Source of the DNA: Bacteroidota bacterium
GTDB lineage: Bacteria > Bacteroidota > Bacteroidia > Bacteroidales > B18-G4
Length of the DNA stretch: 38,696 nt
Assembly: GCA_013202965.1 (NCBI GenBank)
Contig: JABMQZ010000246.1
Coordinates: 1-38,696, forward strand
Direction of reading: 5' to 3'
The notes below the pieces were generated by a model that was not told the DNA's origin, searched no databases, and saw only the letters and a program-made list of their open reading frames with translations. Position 1 is the stretch's first letter. The number at the start of each line of letters is the position of its first letter. The position numbers and the translations under genes are program-made. Positions 1-7,469 of this stretch are shown here, piece by piece.

Positions 1-59
1 ACTTGTCCCAATAGGGCCGTAGCATAAAATAATAGGGCAATAAGTGTTATTGATTTCAT
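1..59 (-). CDS. exported protein, N-terminal fragment cut by the window edge
   Basis: Read on the reverse strand, an ATG at 57-59 opens a frame that continues to the window edge. The 19 or so visible codons form a classic signal peptide: a Lys after the Met, a hydrophobic core (ITLIALLFYATALLG) and a final Gln, as is common at the mature end of Bacteroidota exported proteins. It lies 49 bp downstream of the amidohydrolase on the same strand, so the two may be co-transcribed. Nothing of the mature protein is visible and no function can be given. Confidence 0.6.
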   Translation of the reverse strand, partial: MKSITLIALLFYATALLGQ

Positions 60-108
60 CGCTATTTTATTTATTGAAGGTTTTTATTGGATTGAAGGAA
101 AGATTCTT

Positions 109-1332
109 TCATGGATAATTAAAGAGAAACTTCATTGGATTCTCTCTTGCTATCTGATCAAATTGATTAATGGTCAACTCATCCCTCACTTCAGCTAACA
201 TTTGCTTATCAGATTTATGGTGCCGTACAACATAAAAATCAGTCCCAAACAGCACTTTGTTAGATAGTTCAGGGTAATTTATTAGGGTTTGGTTAAGCAG
301 TGGTTGTATTTCGGTAGTTTTTAATATAAAGCTTAAGTCTGCGTATACATTTGGATATTGAAGCATTATACTGCAGATGATGGTGTACCAATCAGTAAAT
401 CTCCATAATTGTTCAATCTTGCCCTGCTTATTTACTCCTTGTAGGTTTGTTAAAAAGGTTACTCCATGATTTGGACGTTTAACCATTTGTTTTGAGTATT
501 GATCCCTGTCTGAGTCAAGGAATTTAGTCCATTCATCATCGCCCCCAAAATGACCGAAACACAATTTTAATTGCTCTAGATTATGTTTAAGTGGTGTTTC
601 AGGGTTAGAGTATCCAAACAAATTACGTACATTGTCATTTGATGATTTACCTACCACTTTTCGCAGCAGTTTTTCCTCGAGTAAGCATAAGTAATTGAGC
701 GGATGAGTAAAGTTGTTAGTGAATTCACTATTCTTTGTTTCCATTAGCCGTAGCGGCCCATATTTTTTATTACCACGTGAACCCTCAAAGATGGGATGCG
801 TATCCCATTCATGTTTCTTTTTCCCTCTATAGTATATGACACCTCTGCAACTATGTGTCATAACAGGAATTCGATTATCTGCTGCATATTTCCAGAGAGG
901 CAATAGGGTCTCGTCGAAGGGGTAATAACCAAGCGCTGGATAAATCTTAAAGCCATTAAACTTATGGTCTTCAATATAATCTTTGATGAAGCAATCTTCC
1001 AGTATTACTTTCCCATTATCAATTCGGTATTTAAAGAATATTTTTTCTATAACCTCTTCCCGACGGGGATCAACAAAAACAAACGGATAAAAACGATCTT
1101 TATATCTTGGATGTTTTTTCATGCTAGCCAATACCTCCATTTGACGAGCATATGGATCTAACCGCCCCCCTTTTGGGTCCTTCCTATTTTTCAGTTTCCT
1201 TATTTTTCCAGCTTCCATATATTGCATGTCCATAGGTAAAATGACAAACCCTGTTCCTTCGGGATATTGATCGCTTAGCTGACTGCATATACCGGACACA
1301 TTGACCAGCCCTGGTCGTGTTTCTTTGACCAC
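109..1332 (-). CDS. amidohydrolase-superfamily metal-dependent hydrolase, probably N-terminally truncated
   Basis: This 407-codon frame has the look of an amidohydrolase (Amidohydro_2-like TIM barrel). A His occurs in a strand-end motif (PVMTHSC), another in LCFGHFGG, and an Asp in KVLFGTDFY, and the C-terminus ends in the usual helix (ENPMKFLF). These match the third and fourth metal-binding positions and the catalytic Asp of the superfamily. The first-strand HxH metal motif expected near the N-terminus is absent. The frame opens with a GTG at 1330-1332, and an in-frame TAG lies five codons upstream, so no longer version exists here. Because the tRNA-Lys fragment starts only about 90 bp away, I infer that integration or rearrangement removed the true 5' end. 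The gene is more AT-rich than the chromosome to its right. It may be non-functional. The substrate cannot be told. Confidence 0.7.
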   Translation of the reverse strand: MVKETRPGLVNVSGICSQLSDQYPEGTGFVILPMDMQYMEAGKIRKLKNRKDPKGGRLDPYARQMEVLASMKKHPRYKDRFYPFVFVDPRREEVIEKIFFKYRIDNGKVILEDCFIKDYIEDHKFNGFKIYPALGYYPFDETLLPLWKYAADNRIPVMTHSCRGVIYYRGKKKHEWDTHPIFEGSRGNKKYGPLRLMETKNSEFTNNFTHPLNYLCLLEEKLLRKVVGKSSNDNVRNLFGYSNPETPLKHNLEQLKLCFGHFGGDDEWTKFLDSDRDQYSKQMVKRPNHGVTFLTNLQGVNKQGKIEQLWRFTDWYTIICSIMLQYPNVYADLSFILKTTEIQPLLNQTLINYPELSNKVLFGTDFYVVRHHKSDKQMLAEVRDELTINQFDQIARENPMKFLFNYP

Positions 1333-1424
1333 CCCAATATCCTAATAATCAATGATGCAGAGTGAGCACCTTCGTCCGACCTAGGGTGGTCAGTTTTGCC
1401 GTTTTATGCAATAATGTACCCCCA

Positions 1425-1466
1425 TTCTTAATCAGCGGGTCCCAGGTTCGAGCCCTGGCGGGGAGA
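1425..1466 (+). tRNA. 3' half of a tRNA-Lys(CUU) gene; likely attachment-site remnant
   Basis: The stretch reads as tRNA positions 32-73. It has an anticodon loop with CTT at 1427-1429, the 3' anticodon strand TCAGC, a 5-nt variable loop, a perfect T-arm (CCAGG / TTCGAGC / CCTGG at 1442-1458), a 7-nt acceptor strand CGGGGAG (1459-1465) and discriminator A at 1466. No 5' half follows: the 100 bp to the left have no D-arm and no CTCCCCG acceptor partner. A rho-independent terminator stands 10 bp downstream, as expected for an originally intact tRNA gene. The split near the anticodon loop fits site-specific integration into a tRNA gene, with the foreign DNA on the left. It is not expected to make a working tRNA. 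Confidence 0.75.
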
Positions 1467-1475
1467 CCCCTTGAG

Positions 1476-1508
1476 AAACCTTTTCCGGATACCCGGAAAA
1501 GGTTTTTT
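1476..1508 (+). terminator. rho-independent terminator of the tRNA-Lys remnant
   Basis: A perfect 13-bp stem (1476-1488 with 1493-1505), a 4-nt loop (ATAC) and a run of six T at 1503-1508. It follows the tRNA remnant by 10 bp and faces the convergent porin gene that ends at 1569. Confidence 0.85.
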
Positions 1509-1568
1509 GCATTATCGATAGCCGGAAAGGCGAGAAGTTTATCCCGATCCCGAGTTTTTGGGAGAGGT

Positions 1569-2873
1569 CTACTTCGAACCAAACAACTCAGGCGTAAACG
1601 TGATCATGACCCAGGCCCAGTATGGAGAGTTCACTGCCGTAGCTGATACCTTCTTCACTTCCTTTAGCGTTTCCGTTGTAAAATAATAGGAAAAGCCTGC
1701 TTGCAGGCTTACATCATTAAGCATTTTATAGGTATACATCAGGTCCACTTCGGAGCCCAGATCTGTATCATCGATAACGGCCCCTCCTATTAGAACTGGA
1801 TTGGCCAGGTAAAACTTGTGATAAAAACCTGTGATGGTATGCTTGCTGCCGACCGTGACGCTTATGTTCGGATAAATATCCACCAGGCCACCATTGGCTG
1901 TGCTGGCCTTCATATAGGAATAGTAATTCATGTTTCCATAATATTTGAATACGGCTCCGTACATGCGGTTAAAGGTTTTCTCCTTTGTTCCGTAGTCTTC
2001 ATCATTGGCATTGTCGCCGGAAATATAATCACCACCCAGGCCTATGCGGATCTTCTGGAAAGTAATTCCGGGATGCAGGGTGAACATGTAGGCAAACACG
2101 TCTTTTCCCGACTGTGCTTTCCCATTCTGGATATACGCATTTGTGCTGAGATCGAATTTACCATTGGCATATTTCAGCCACAGTCCATATGTTCCGCACA
2201 TGTAGATCACGGCTGGCTTATCGGTTTTCTGGTAACCGGCCCCGATCACTAGGATCGAAGCAGTCAGGTTTTTATTAAAGCTCCTTTTCAGGTGCAGGAA
2301 ATTTAATGTTTTAATGATGTTGTTCTGATTGAAAAGCTCACCATCGGCAATGACTTTGCCGGTATTCATACTCATGTTATTATTATAGGATAAGGCAAGT
2401 GAAAAGTCCCATCCGCTTTTTTTCAAATTATAGACCAGGGCATCGTATGCAAGACCGAACTGGTTCCAGTTCCGGCCTGCGATCAGGCGCTGGCCATCCA
2501 GTTTCAGCACCTGGCGTCCTATCGTAAGCTGTGAATGTCCTCCCATCTTCAACCGAAACCAGGCCTCCTGTATGTCGACACCTCCTGTGGAGCCGAACAC
2601 CCCCGTGCTGGTATAAATATCCCCGTTTCCCCATATGCGGACATCCTGCAGGCTTAATCTGAGCTGATATTTTTCCCGCTTCAGATCAAATTTGATCCTT
2701 GTCCGCTGAGAAACATAATACATGGTGCTGACAGAATCAGGCCTCGGTTTAACGGTTCCATTATCCATTTCGAAACGTGGCCGCAACTCTGCCGAGATCT
2801 GAAACTGAGAAAAAGCAATTCCCGGCAAGAAAACCAGAGTGATAAAAGTGATGGTGTATAAAAGATTTTTCAT
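1569..2873 (-). CDS. alginate-export-type outer-membrane beta-barrel porin
   Basis: 434 residues. A signal peptide (MKNLLYTITFITLVFLPGIAFSQ) is followed by a mature start FQISAELRPRFEMDNG. The protein then alternates aromatic and hydrophobic beta-strand segments with polar loops to the C-terminus. RTRIKFDLKREKYQLRLSLQDVRIWG and TIGRQVLKLDGQRLIAGRNWNQ are typical of the alginate-export (AlgE-like) porin family widespread in Bacteroidota. The usual prediction is an outer-membrane channel of 16-18 strands for anionic polysaccharide or small solutes; the substrate is not visible here. It is a single-gene unit, convergent with the tRNA remnant. The start is set by the signal peptide. The family call is firm and the substrate unknown. 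Confidence 0.8.
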   Translation of the reverse strand: MKNLLYTITFITLVFLPGIAFSQFQISAELRPRFEMDNGTVKPRPDSVSTMYYVSQRTRIKFDLKREKYQLRLSLQDVRIWGNGDIYTSTGVFGSTGGVDIQEAWFRLKMGGHSQLTIGRQVLKLDGQRLIAGRNWNQFGLAYDALVYNLKKSGWDFSLALSYNNNMSMNTGKVIADGELFNQNNIIKTLNFLHLKRSFNKNLTASILVIGAGYQKTDKPAVIYMCGTYGLWLKYANGKFDLSTNAYIQNGKAQSGKDVFAYMFTLHPGITFQKIRIGLGGDYISGDNANDEDYGTKEKTFNRMYGAVFKYYGNMNYYSYMKASTANGGLVDIYPNISVTVGSKHTITGFYHKFYLANPVLIGGAVIDDTDLGSEVDLMYTYKMLNDVSLQAGFSYYFTTETLKEVKKVSATAVNSPYWAWVMITFTPELFGSK

Positions 2874-2920
2874 ATGGCAGGGTTTTTTATTTCGCTCAAA
2901 GATAAAAATAAAACCCGTAG

Positions 2921-3030
2921 GAGTGCCGAGTTCCGAGTGCCGGGTGCCAAGTGCAGAATGGGAGTGGAGAGTCAGGGGGTCAGGGAGTCAGAGAGTCAGG
3001 GGGTCAGAGAGTCAGGGACTGTGGGACTGG
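2921..3030. repeat. degenerate 7-bp then 8-bp tandem repeat array
   Basis: Seven-base units GAGTGCC, GAGTTCC, GAGTGCC, GGGTGCC and AAGTGCA run without gaps from 2921 to 2955. After about a dozen bases the period changes to 8: six GRGRGTCA units at 2967-3014, then GGGACTGT and GGGACTGG to 3030. Units differ by one or two bases. The array lies in the 313-bp gap between the porin gene and the DUF3024 gene (2874-3186), which holds no gene. No function is known. Confidence 0.8.
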
Positions 3031-3036
3031 ATTTTG

Positions 3037-3106
3037 AAATCAGATACCAGATATCCCACCTTCGCTCCGCTTCGGTCGGGCAGGCAGATAGCAGAAATCA
3101 GAATTG
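3037..3106. repeat. heptamer array interrupted by GC-rich element, copy A
   Basis: Heptamers AAATCAG, ATACCAG and ATATCCC (3037-3057) and AGATAGC, AGAAATC and AGAATTG (3086-3106) flank a 28-bp GC-rich block (3058-3085) with the core CTTCGCTCCGCTTCGG. The same core, in variant form, occurs at 7488-7515, about 10691-10724 and 34785-34812. The block looks inserted between heptamers of the same array. Confidence 0.7.
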
Positions 3107-3186
3107 TTTTTAAGCACGCAGGACACAAAGGATTTTACACTCTGCTCCCCCAAATCAATCCGGCATAAATCTTTAGTAGTTGCAAA

Positions 3187-3534
3187 TCATCCCCAAAAGC
3201 AATGCAATTCATCTTTATTGACTACTTCAAAGAAGTGGGCAATCTTTTTCACATAAGGGAAGGGTTTATAATGATACCATTTCAGATTGCCTCGCATCCA
3301 AAATATTTTCCAGTGATTCTTTGCCTTTACAAAAGTTGTTTTAGCAATGGGAGATTCGATTTTTTCTTCCGGTTTATCCCAGCGAGGCCTGATTTCAAAT
3401 ATATATACGCTTTGGCCTTCAATACGGTAATCTAAATCTACCTGATCTCGTATTTCTTCCTGTGGCCGCCGCAATTTCATAAATTCAGACGCTGCTAAGT
3501 TAATTTCACGGATTTGAAGGTTTGAAAATGCCAT
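3187..3534 (-). CDS. DUF3024 domain protein
   Basis: 115 residues starting MAFSNLQIREINL, with a central RPQEEIRDQVDLDYRIEGQSV and IFEIRPRW, then KTTFVKAKNHWKIFWMR and LKWYHYKP. This order of a charged N-terminal helix followed by a beta-rich W/Y-containing half matches the DUF3024 family of short cytoplasmic proteins. There is no signal peptide and no membrane segment. It is a lone gene between repeat-filled gaps. The sequence TACCAGATATC occurs in the same orientation on both sides of it (3045-3055 and 3618-3628). Function unknown. Confidence 0.7.
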   Translation of the reverse strand: MAFSNLQIREINLAASEFMKLRRPQEEIRDQVDLDYRIEGQSVYIFEIRPRWDKPEEKIESPIAKTTFVKAKNHWKIFWMRGNLKWYHYKPFPYVKKIAHFFEVVNKDELHCFWG

Positions 3535-3607
3535 GAGTCCTAATTTAACCCGAATTTAATAAATAATTCAATATGGCTTATATTTAATGCATATTCTTAT
3601 TTATGAC

Positions 3608-3715
3608 GGGTTCCGGGTACCAGATATCAGGTTTCGGGAATGCCGGGGCATAGACTATGTGACCAGGACACCTATTCCTAATGCCCAACGCCCTATGCCT
3701 CACGCCTCATCCCAA
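3608..3715. repeat. two heptamer arrays upstream of hipBA
   Basis: The first array (3608-3642) has units GGGTTCC, GGGTACC, AGATATC, AGGTTTC and GGGAATG. The second (3674-3715) has ATTCCTA, ATGCCCA, ACGCCCT, ATGCCTC, ACGCCTC and ATCCCAA. The first is related, in inverted orientation, to the array at 5379-5410 on the other side of hipBA: about 24 of 31 positions match by hand. Confidence 0.75.
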
Positions 3716-3747
3716 GCATTCAGTTTAGCAAAAAACAGACAAAATAC

Positions 3748-3782
3748 TAGCTAAATATTAAATATTGTCGTATATTTGGCTA
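3748..3782 (+). promoter_or_regulatory. hipBA promoter with overlapping inverted-repeat operator
   Basis: Eleven-base arms TAGCTAAATAT (3748-3758) and ATATTTGGCTA (3772-3782) form an inverted repeat with one mismatch and a 13-bp spacer. The right arm contains the -7 box TATATTTG (3771-3778). It lies 15 bp before the hipB ATG. HipB antitoxins bind such palindromes and repress their own operon, so autoregulation by occlusion of the -7 box is the natural reading. Confidence 0.65.
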
Positions 3783-3796
3783 AAATATTATCTATT

Positions 3797-4087
3797 ATGG
3801 GGAAATACAGTGTAAATAAGTTACCGTTTGAAATCTTAATAAATACTGCTTCAAAGCACCGTGATTTAAGAAAGAAAGCGAAATTATCTCAAACTGAACT
3901 GGCAGAGCGTTCGGGTGTTTCATTGGGCAGTATAAAGCGATTTGAAACTACCGGACAGATATCATTGGAGTCATTTCTGAAATTATTACACATTCTGGGC
4001 AGATTAGATGATTTTGATGGGATTTTAGAGCCCGGGGATAACATGGAAGAAATAGAAAATCTATTCAGTAATAAATATAAAAGATAA
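3797..4087 (+). CDS. hipB: HipB-type antitoxin, XRE-family helix-turn-helix protein
   Basis: 96 residues from the ATG at 3797. A TTG seven codons upstream also keeps the frame open, but it lies inside the -7 box. The body contains a Cro/XRE helix-turn-helix: DLRKKAKLSQTELAERSGVSLGSIKRFETTG, then a third helix ISLESFLKLLHILG. The C-terminal tail (EPGDNMEEIENLFS) resembles the part of HipB antitoxins that contacts HipA. It overlaps hipA by one base (TAATG), so the two are translationally coupled. It probably neutralises HipA and represses the operon from the palindrome just upstream. Confidence 0.85.
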   Translation: MGKYSVNKLPFEILINTASKHRDLRKKAKLSQTELAERSGVSLGSIKRFETTGQISLESFLKLLHILGRLDDFDGILEPGDNMEEIENLFSNKYKR

Positions 4088-5316
4088 TGGCTGGAGTAGA
4101 AAAATTAATGGTTTCAATTCGTTTGGCTGGACAAGAGGTTGAGCTGGGTGAACTGCTGAGCTCAGGAAGGAAAATTTATTTCAAATATCACCCCGCTTTC
4201 ATCGACGGGGGAATACAGATTTCTCCTTTCAAAATGCCATTATCTGAAAAAGTTCTGATGGCTGAACCTCATCCTTTTGATGGATTGTTTGGTGTTTTTA
4301 ACGATTCCTTACCTGATGGATGGGGGCGGCTATTGTTGGATAGAACATTATTGTCGCGGGGGATTTTGCTCAGTCAGATCAGCCCATTGGATAGGTTGGC
4401 ATATGTTGGCAGCAGGGGCATGGGTGCTTTGATTTATCGACCTGAGATCAGCTCAGGGTATGAAGGTGCGAATAAACTCGAACTGGATACTATTGCAAAC
4501 AAAATGAATCATGTTCTGGAAGGAACAAGTTCGGATGTGATAGAAGAGCTTTTTGAACTTGGAGGATCCTCCGGAGGAGCCAGACCAAAAATTTTTGTTG
4601 GCTATAATCCGAATACAGATCATCTTATGTATGAAGCAGAAGACTTGCAGGAAGGATATGAACATTGGATCATAAAGTTTCCTTCTTCATCAGATCCAAT
4701 AGATATTGCCAATATCGAGTATTCCTATTATAAAATGGCTTTAGATGCCGGGATTGAGATGAGTCAGTGCAAACTTTTTAAAGGAAATTCCGGCAGGGAA
4801 TATTTTGGAACAAAGCGTTTTGATCGTCTGAATGCTCAGCGCTTACATATGCATTCTGCCAGTGGATTGATGCATGATAACTTCAGATTAAGCAATATGG
4901 ATTATGGTAATTTGATGGATTGTGCCTTTAGACTTGAAAATCATGTGGAGGCATATGAAAAAATCCTGAGACTTGCAGCTTATAATGTTTATGGACACAA
5001 TAGGGATGACCACAGCAAGAACTTCTCATTCTTAATGGATCATACAGGGAAATGGAAGTTAGCCCCTGCTTATGATTTAACATTTTCCTTTTCATCTCAC
5101 GGTTTGCATAGCACAATGGTTGCCGGAGAAAGTAAAGCTCCGGGCAGAAAACATCTGTTGGAGTTAGCCAGGCATTTTAGTGTAAAAACCCCTGATGAAA
5201 TTATTGATAGCGTTATGGATGTTGTTTTTGCGTGGAGCAAATATGCAAGTGAGTGTGGAGTAGGAAAGGAATCTGCTGATTTAATTAATAAAGCGATTGG
5301 TAAGATGAGGGGATGA
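4087..5316 (+). CDS. hipA: HipA toxin, serine/threonine kinase of a HipBA toxin-antitoxin system
   Basis: 409 residues, slightly shorter than E. coli HipA (440). The N-terminal subdomain (FNDSLPDGWGRLLLDR) is the HipA_N fold. GGSSGGARPK (159-168) is the flexible ATP-binding loop. HNRDDHSKN (304-312) is the catalytic loop with Asp307 and Asn312. PAYDL with Asp330 is the metal-binding DFG equivalent. All kinase residues are therefore present and the toxin is probably active. E. coli HipA phosphorylates glutamyl-tRNA synthetase and causes dormancy; whether this one has the same target is not known. It is coupled to hipB by a one-base overlap. Confidence 0.9.
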   Translation: MAGVEKLMVSIRLAGQEVELGELLSSGRKIYFKYHPAFIDGGIQISPFKMPLSEKVLMAEPHPFDGLFGVFNDSLPDGWGRLLLDRTLLSRGILLSQISPLDRLAYVGSRGMGALIYRPEISSGYEGANKLELDTIANKMNHVLEGTSSDVIEELFELGGSSGGARPKIFVGYNPNTDHLMYEAEDLQEGYEHWIIKFPSSSDPIDIANIEYSYYKMALDAGIEMSQCKLFKGNSGREYFGTKRFDRLNAQRLHMHSASGLMHDNFRLSNMDYGNLMDCAFRLENHVEAYEKILRLAAYNVYGHNRDDHSKNFSFLMDHTGKWKLAPAYDLTFSFSSHGLHSTMVAGESKAPGRKHLLELARHFSVKTPDEIIDSVMDVVFAWSKYASECGVGKESADLINKAIGKMRG

Positions 5317-5378
5317 CGGGAAGATGGGAAAAAAGAATCTGATTCACATTGTCACCCAATCCAAAATCCATAATTAAA

Positions 5379-5413
5379 GTCCCGGTATCCGGTACCTGGC
5401 ACCCGGAACCAAA
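5379..5413. repeat. heptamer array downstream of hipA
   Basis: Units GTCCCGG, TATCCGG, TACCTGG, CACCCGG and AACCAAA, with no gap. The reverse complement matches the array at 3609-3639 left of hipBA. It ends eight bases before the -7 box of the next gene. Confidence 0.75.
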
Positions 5414-5420
5414 TTTCCTG

Positions 5421-5428
5421 TATCTTTA
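5421..5428 (+). promoter_or_regulatory. -7 promoter box of the OstA-like gene
   Basis: TATCTTTA matches TAnnTTTG in seven of eight positions and lies eight bases before the ATG at 5437. The transcript would have almost no 5' leader. Confidence 0.5.
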
Positions 5429-5436
5429 CACATCCA

Positions 5437-6951
5437 ATGAAAGCAAGAAACACATACCTGCTTTTTATAATACTCCTGAGTATCATTTTCTCACAGGAAA
5501 TTTATTCTCAAAAAACCAGCAAAGTCAAACTCATCAAATCCGATGAGCTCTTGATGGATGACAACTTTGGCAAAAATATCCAGCGCCTGATCGGTAACGT
5601 GATCATGCTGCACGATAGCACATACTTCTATTGCGATAGTGCCTGGCTGAACCGTAAAGAAAACAACTTCAGGGCCTTCAGCAGGGTGCATATCAATGTG
5701 AGCGATACCCTCGACATCTACAGCGATTCACTCAACTATGACGGCAAAACGAAAATAGCCGATCTTTTCGGGAATGTGAAACTGGTCGACAACAGGGCCA
5801 CACTTACCACCGACCACCTGACCTATAACCGCCGTACAAGGATCGCCTGGTACAAAACTGGGGGGCGTATTGTGAGCGATACCAATGTACTTACCTCCCG
5901 GATCGGATATTATTATACCGGCACCAAAGAATTGTATTTCAGGGATACAGTGGTGCTCACAAACCCGGATTATGTAATGAAATCCGATACACTAAAATAT
6001 AATACGGTGTCGAAGACCGCCTGGTTCTTCGGCCCTTCCACCATCGTGGGGGAGGAAGATAGCATCTATTGCGAGGATGGATGGTATAATACGGATTTCG
6101 ATGTTTCGAGGCTGAAACTGAATGTCTTTGTGCAACACAATGAACAGATCCTGTGGGGCGATACGGTCTTCTACCGCCGCTTCCCGGGCTTCGGACAGGC
6201 CGAGAATAATGTCACGCTTCATGATACCATACAGAATGTATATGTGAAAGGCAATTTCGCGGAATACGACCGCGAGCTGCACTATGCCTACGTCACCGAC
6301 AGTGCCCTCGCCATCCTTCCCGACAAAAATGACTCACTCTTTATACATGCCGATACCATGTGGATGCTCACCGACAGTGCAGGGAAAGCAGATGTCATGC
6401 TTGCCTATTATAAGGTAAAGTTATACCGCAAAAGCCTCCAGGGCATGTGTGATAGCCTGGTCTACGCCTTCCCTGATTCAACAATTATCATGTACAATGA
6501 CCCGGTAATGTGGTCGGAAGAAAACCAGCTCACCTCCGACTCGATCAAGATCGTGATCGCCAACAACCAGATCGACACCATGGTGCTGTACAATTCCTGT
6601 TTCATCATCTCGCAGGACGACACCGCGAGCTATAACCAGATCAAGGGGCGCACCATGACCGGCTATTTTAAGAATAATGAGATGGTAAAAATACGTGTGA
6701 ATGGCAATGCCGAAACCCTGTATTACCTGCGCGAGGAAAATAAATCACTGATCGGTATCCAAAAAGCCATCTCCAACAGGATGATCATCTACCTCGACAG
6801 CAACCGGATCAAAGGCTTTACCTACATCGACAAACCCGATGGCGCCATCTATCCACCGCTTGAACTCTCCGGTGAAGATCTCTTGCTCCGCGATTTTCTA
6901 TGGATTGAGGGGAAAAGACCACTGCGGAAGGAGGATGTTTTCTTCTGGTAA
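5437..6951 (+). CDS. OstA/LptA-like periplasmic protein of outer-membrane biogenesis
   Basis: 504 residues with signal peptide MKARNTYLLFIILLSIIFSQEIYSQ. The mature protein is built of repeating beta segments of the OstA/LptA type: QRLIGNVIMLHDSTYFYCDSAWLNRKENNFRAF, then LDIYSDSLNYDGKTKIADLFGNVKLVD and GNVETLYYLREENKS-like repeats. In Bacteroidota, OstA-like proteins take the role of the LptA bridge or the LptD N-domain in carrying lipopolysaccharide to the outer membrane. The sequence has no barrel, so it is not LptD itself. It is an independent transcription unit. The family is clear; the exact place in the Lpt path is inferred. Confidence 0.8.
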   Translation: MKARNTYLLFIILLSIIFSQEIYSQKTSKVKLIKSDELLMDDNFGKNIQRLIGNVIMLHDSTYFYCDSAWLNRKENNFRAFSRVHINVSDTLDIYSDSLNYDGKTKIADLFGNVKLVDNRATLTTDHLTYNRRTRIAWYKTGGRIVSDTNVLTSRIGYYYTGTKELYFRDTVVLTNPDYVMKSDTLKYNTVSKTAWFFGPSTIVGEEDSIYCEDGWYNTDFDVSRLKLNVFVQHNEQILWGDTVFYRRFPGFGQAENNVTLHDTIQNVYVKGNFAEYDRELHYAYVTDSALAILPDKNDSLFIHADTMWMLTDSAGKADVMLAYYKVKLYRKSLQGMCDSLVYAFPDSTIIMYNDPVMWSEENQLTSDSIKIVIANNQIDTMVLYNSCFIISQDDTASYNQIKGRTMTGYFKNNEMVKIRVNGNAETLYYLREENKSLIGIQKAISNRMIIYLDSNRIKGFTYIDKPDGAIYPPLELSGEDLLLRDFLWIEGKRPLRKEDVFFW

Positions 6952-6960
6952 CCCAAATAG

Positions 6961-7002
6961 GTGTTGGGTGTTGAGTGTTGGGTGTTGGGTTGGTTGTTAG
7001 TT
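6961..7002. repeat. heptamer array, left arm flanking the four-helix-bundle gene
   Basis: Units GTGTTGG, GTGTTGA, GTGTTGG, GTGTTGG, GTTGGTT and GTTAGTT. Bases 6982-6995 are the perfect reverse complement of 7470-7483 on the other side of the gene at 7016-7372. The array begins nine bases after the stop codon of the OstA-like gene. Confidence 0.8.
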
Positions 7003-7015
7003 TTTTTGTTGATGG

Positions 7016-7372
7016 TTATTGTTGATTTAGACTTTTTTGTGTTGTCTTTACTATTGCTGTCGTTATATTAATAATGCTCTTAATCTCTTCCATATAATCT
7101 TTGAGATCACATTTGACCAACTGACCTTGATCTAAAATTTTAAGCCAATATTGGGTTTCGCGTGCTTCTTTGGAGGCAACAGACATCTTATGCGCAAAAT
7201 CTTTCTTGCTGAATGCAGCGGATGCTTCATGAACATTAGCACCAATGCTGGTGGCACTTCGAAGCAATTGACTCGAGATAACATATTCTTTCTCAGCGCG
7301 TAATTCTTTATAAAGCTTAATAACTTTCAGTGAGAATTGAAAACTTATGTCTATTATTTTGGGCTTTTCCAT
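7016..7372 (-). CDS. four-helix-bundle protein of the S23 / 23S rRNA intervening-sequence family (Avd-like fold)
   Basis: 118 residues from the ATG at 7370-7372 (MEKPKIIDISFQFSLKVIKLY). The frame is open further upstream but there it reads repeat DNA. Family marks are the paired motifs SSQLLRSATSIGANVHEASAAFSKKDFAHKMSVASKEARETQYWLKIL and the C-terminal helix EEIKSIINITTAIVKTTQKS. Four amphipathic helices are expected. Relatives are encoded in insertions within 23S rRNA genes of some bacteria, as free-standing genes, and as the Avd accessory factor of diversity-generating retroelements. No reverse transcriptase or template repeat is nearby, so this is a free-standing copy. It is bounded by inverted heptamer arrays (6961-7002 and 7470-7536), which suggests a small cassette. 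Its biochemical role is not known. Confidence 0.85.
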   Translation of the reverse strand: MEKPKIIDISFQFSLKVIKLYKELRAEKEYVISSQLLRSATSIGANVHEASAAFSKKDFAHKMSVASKEARETQYWLKILDQGQLVKCDLKDYMEEIKSIINITTAIVKTTQKSLNQQ

Positions 7373-7469
7373 AATTTTAATACTTGTCTTAACTATTAAT
7401 ACCGATTCTTTGATTTTGTTCCCCTCTTTTGATGAAAAAAAACTACAAAACCTACCACCTTGCATTTTA

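Noticed and set aside
1362-1646. Open frames across the tRNA remnant and terminator on both strands
   Set aside because: They read through the tRNA T-arm and terminator stem. The structural RNA and hairpin explain this region.
2921-3106. CRISPR-like repetition
   Set aside because: Units are 7-8 bp with no spacers between them and no cas genes are in the window. These are tandem repeats.
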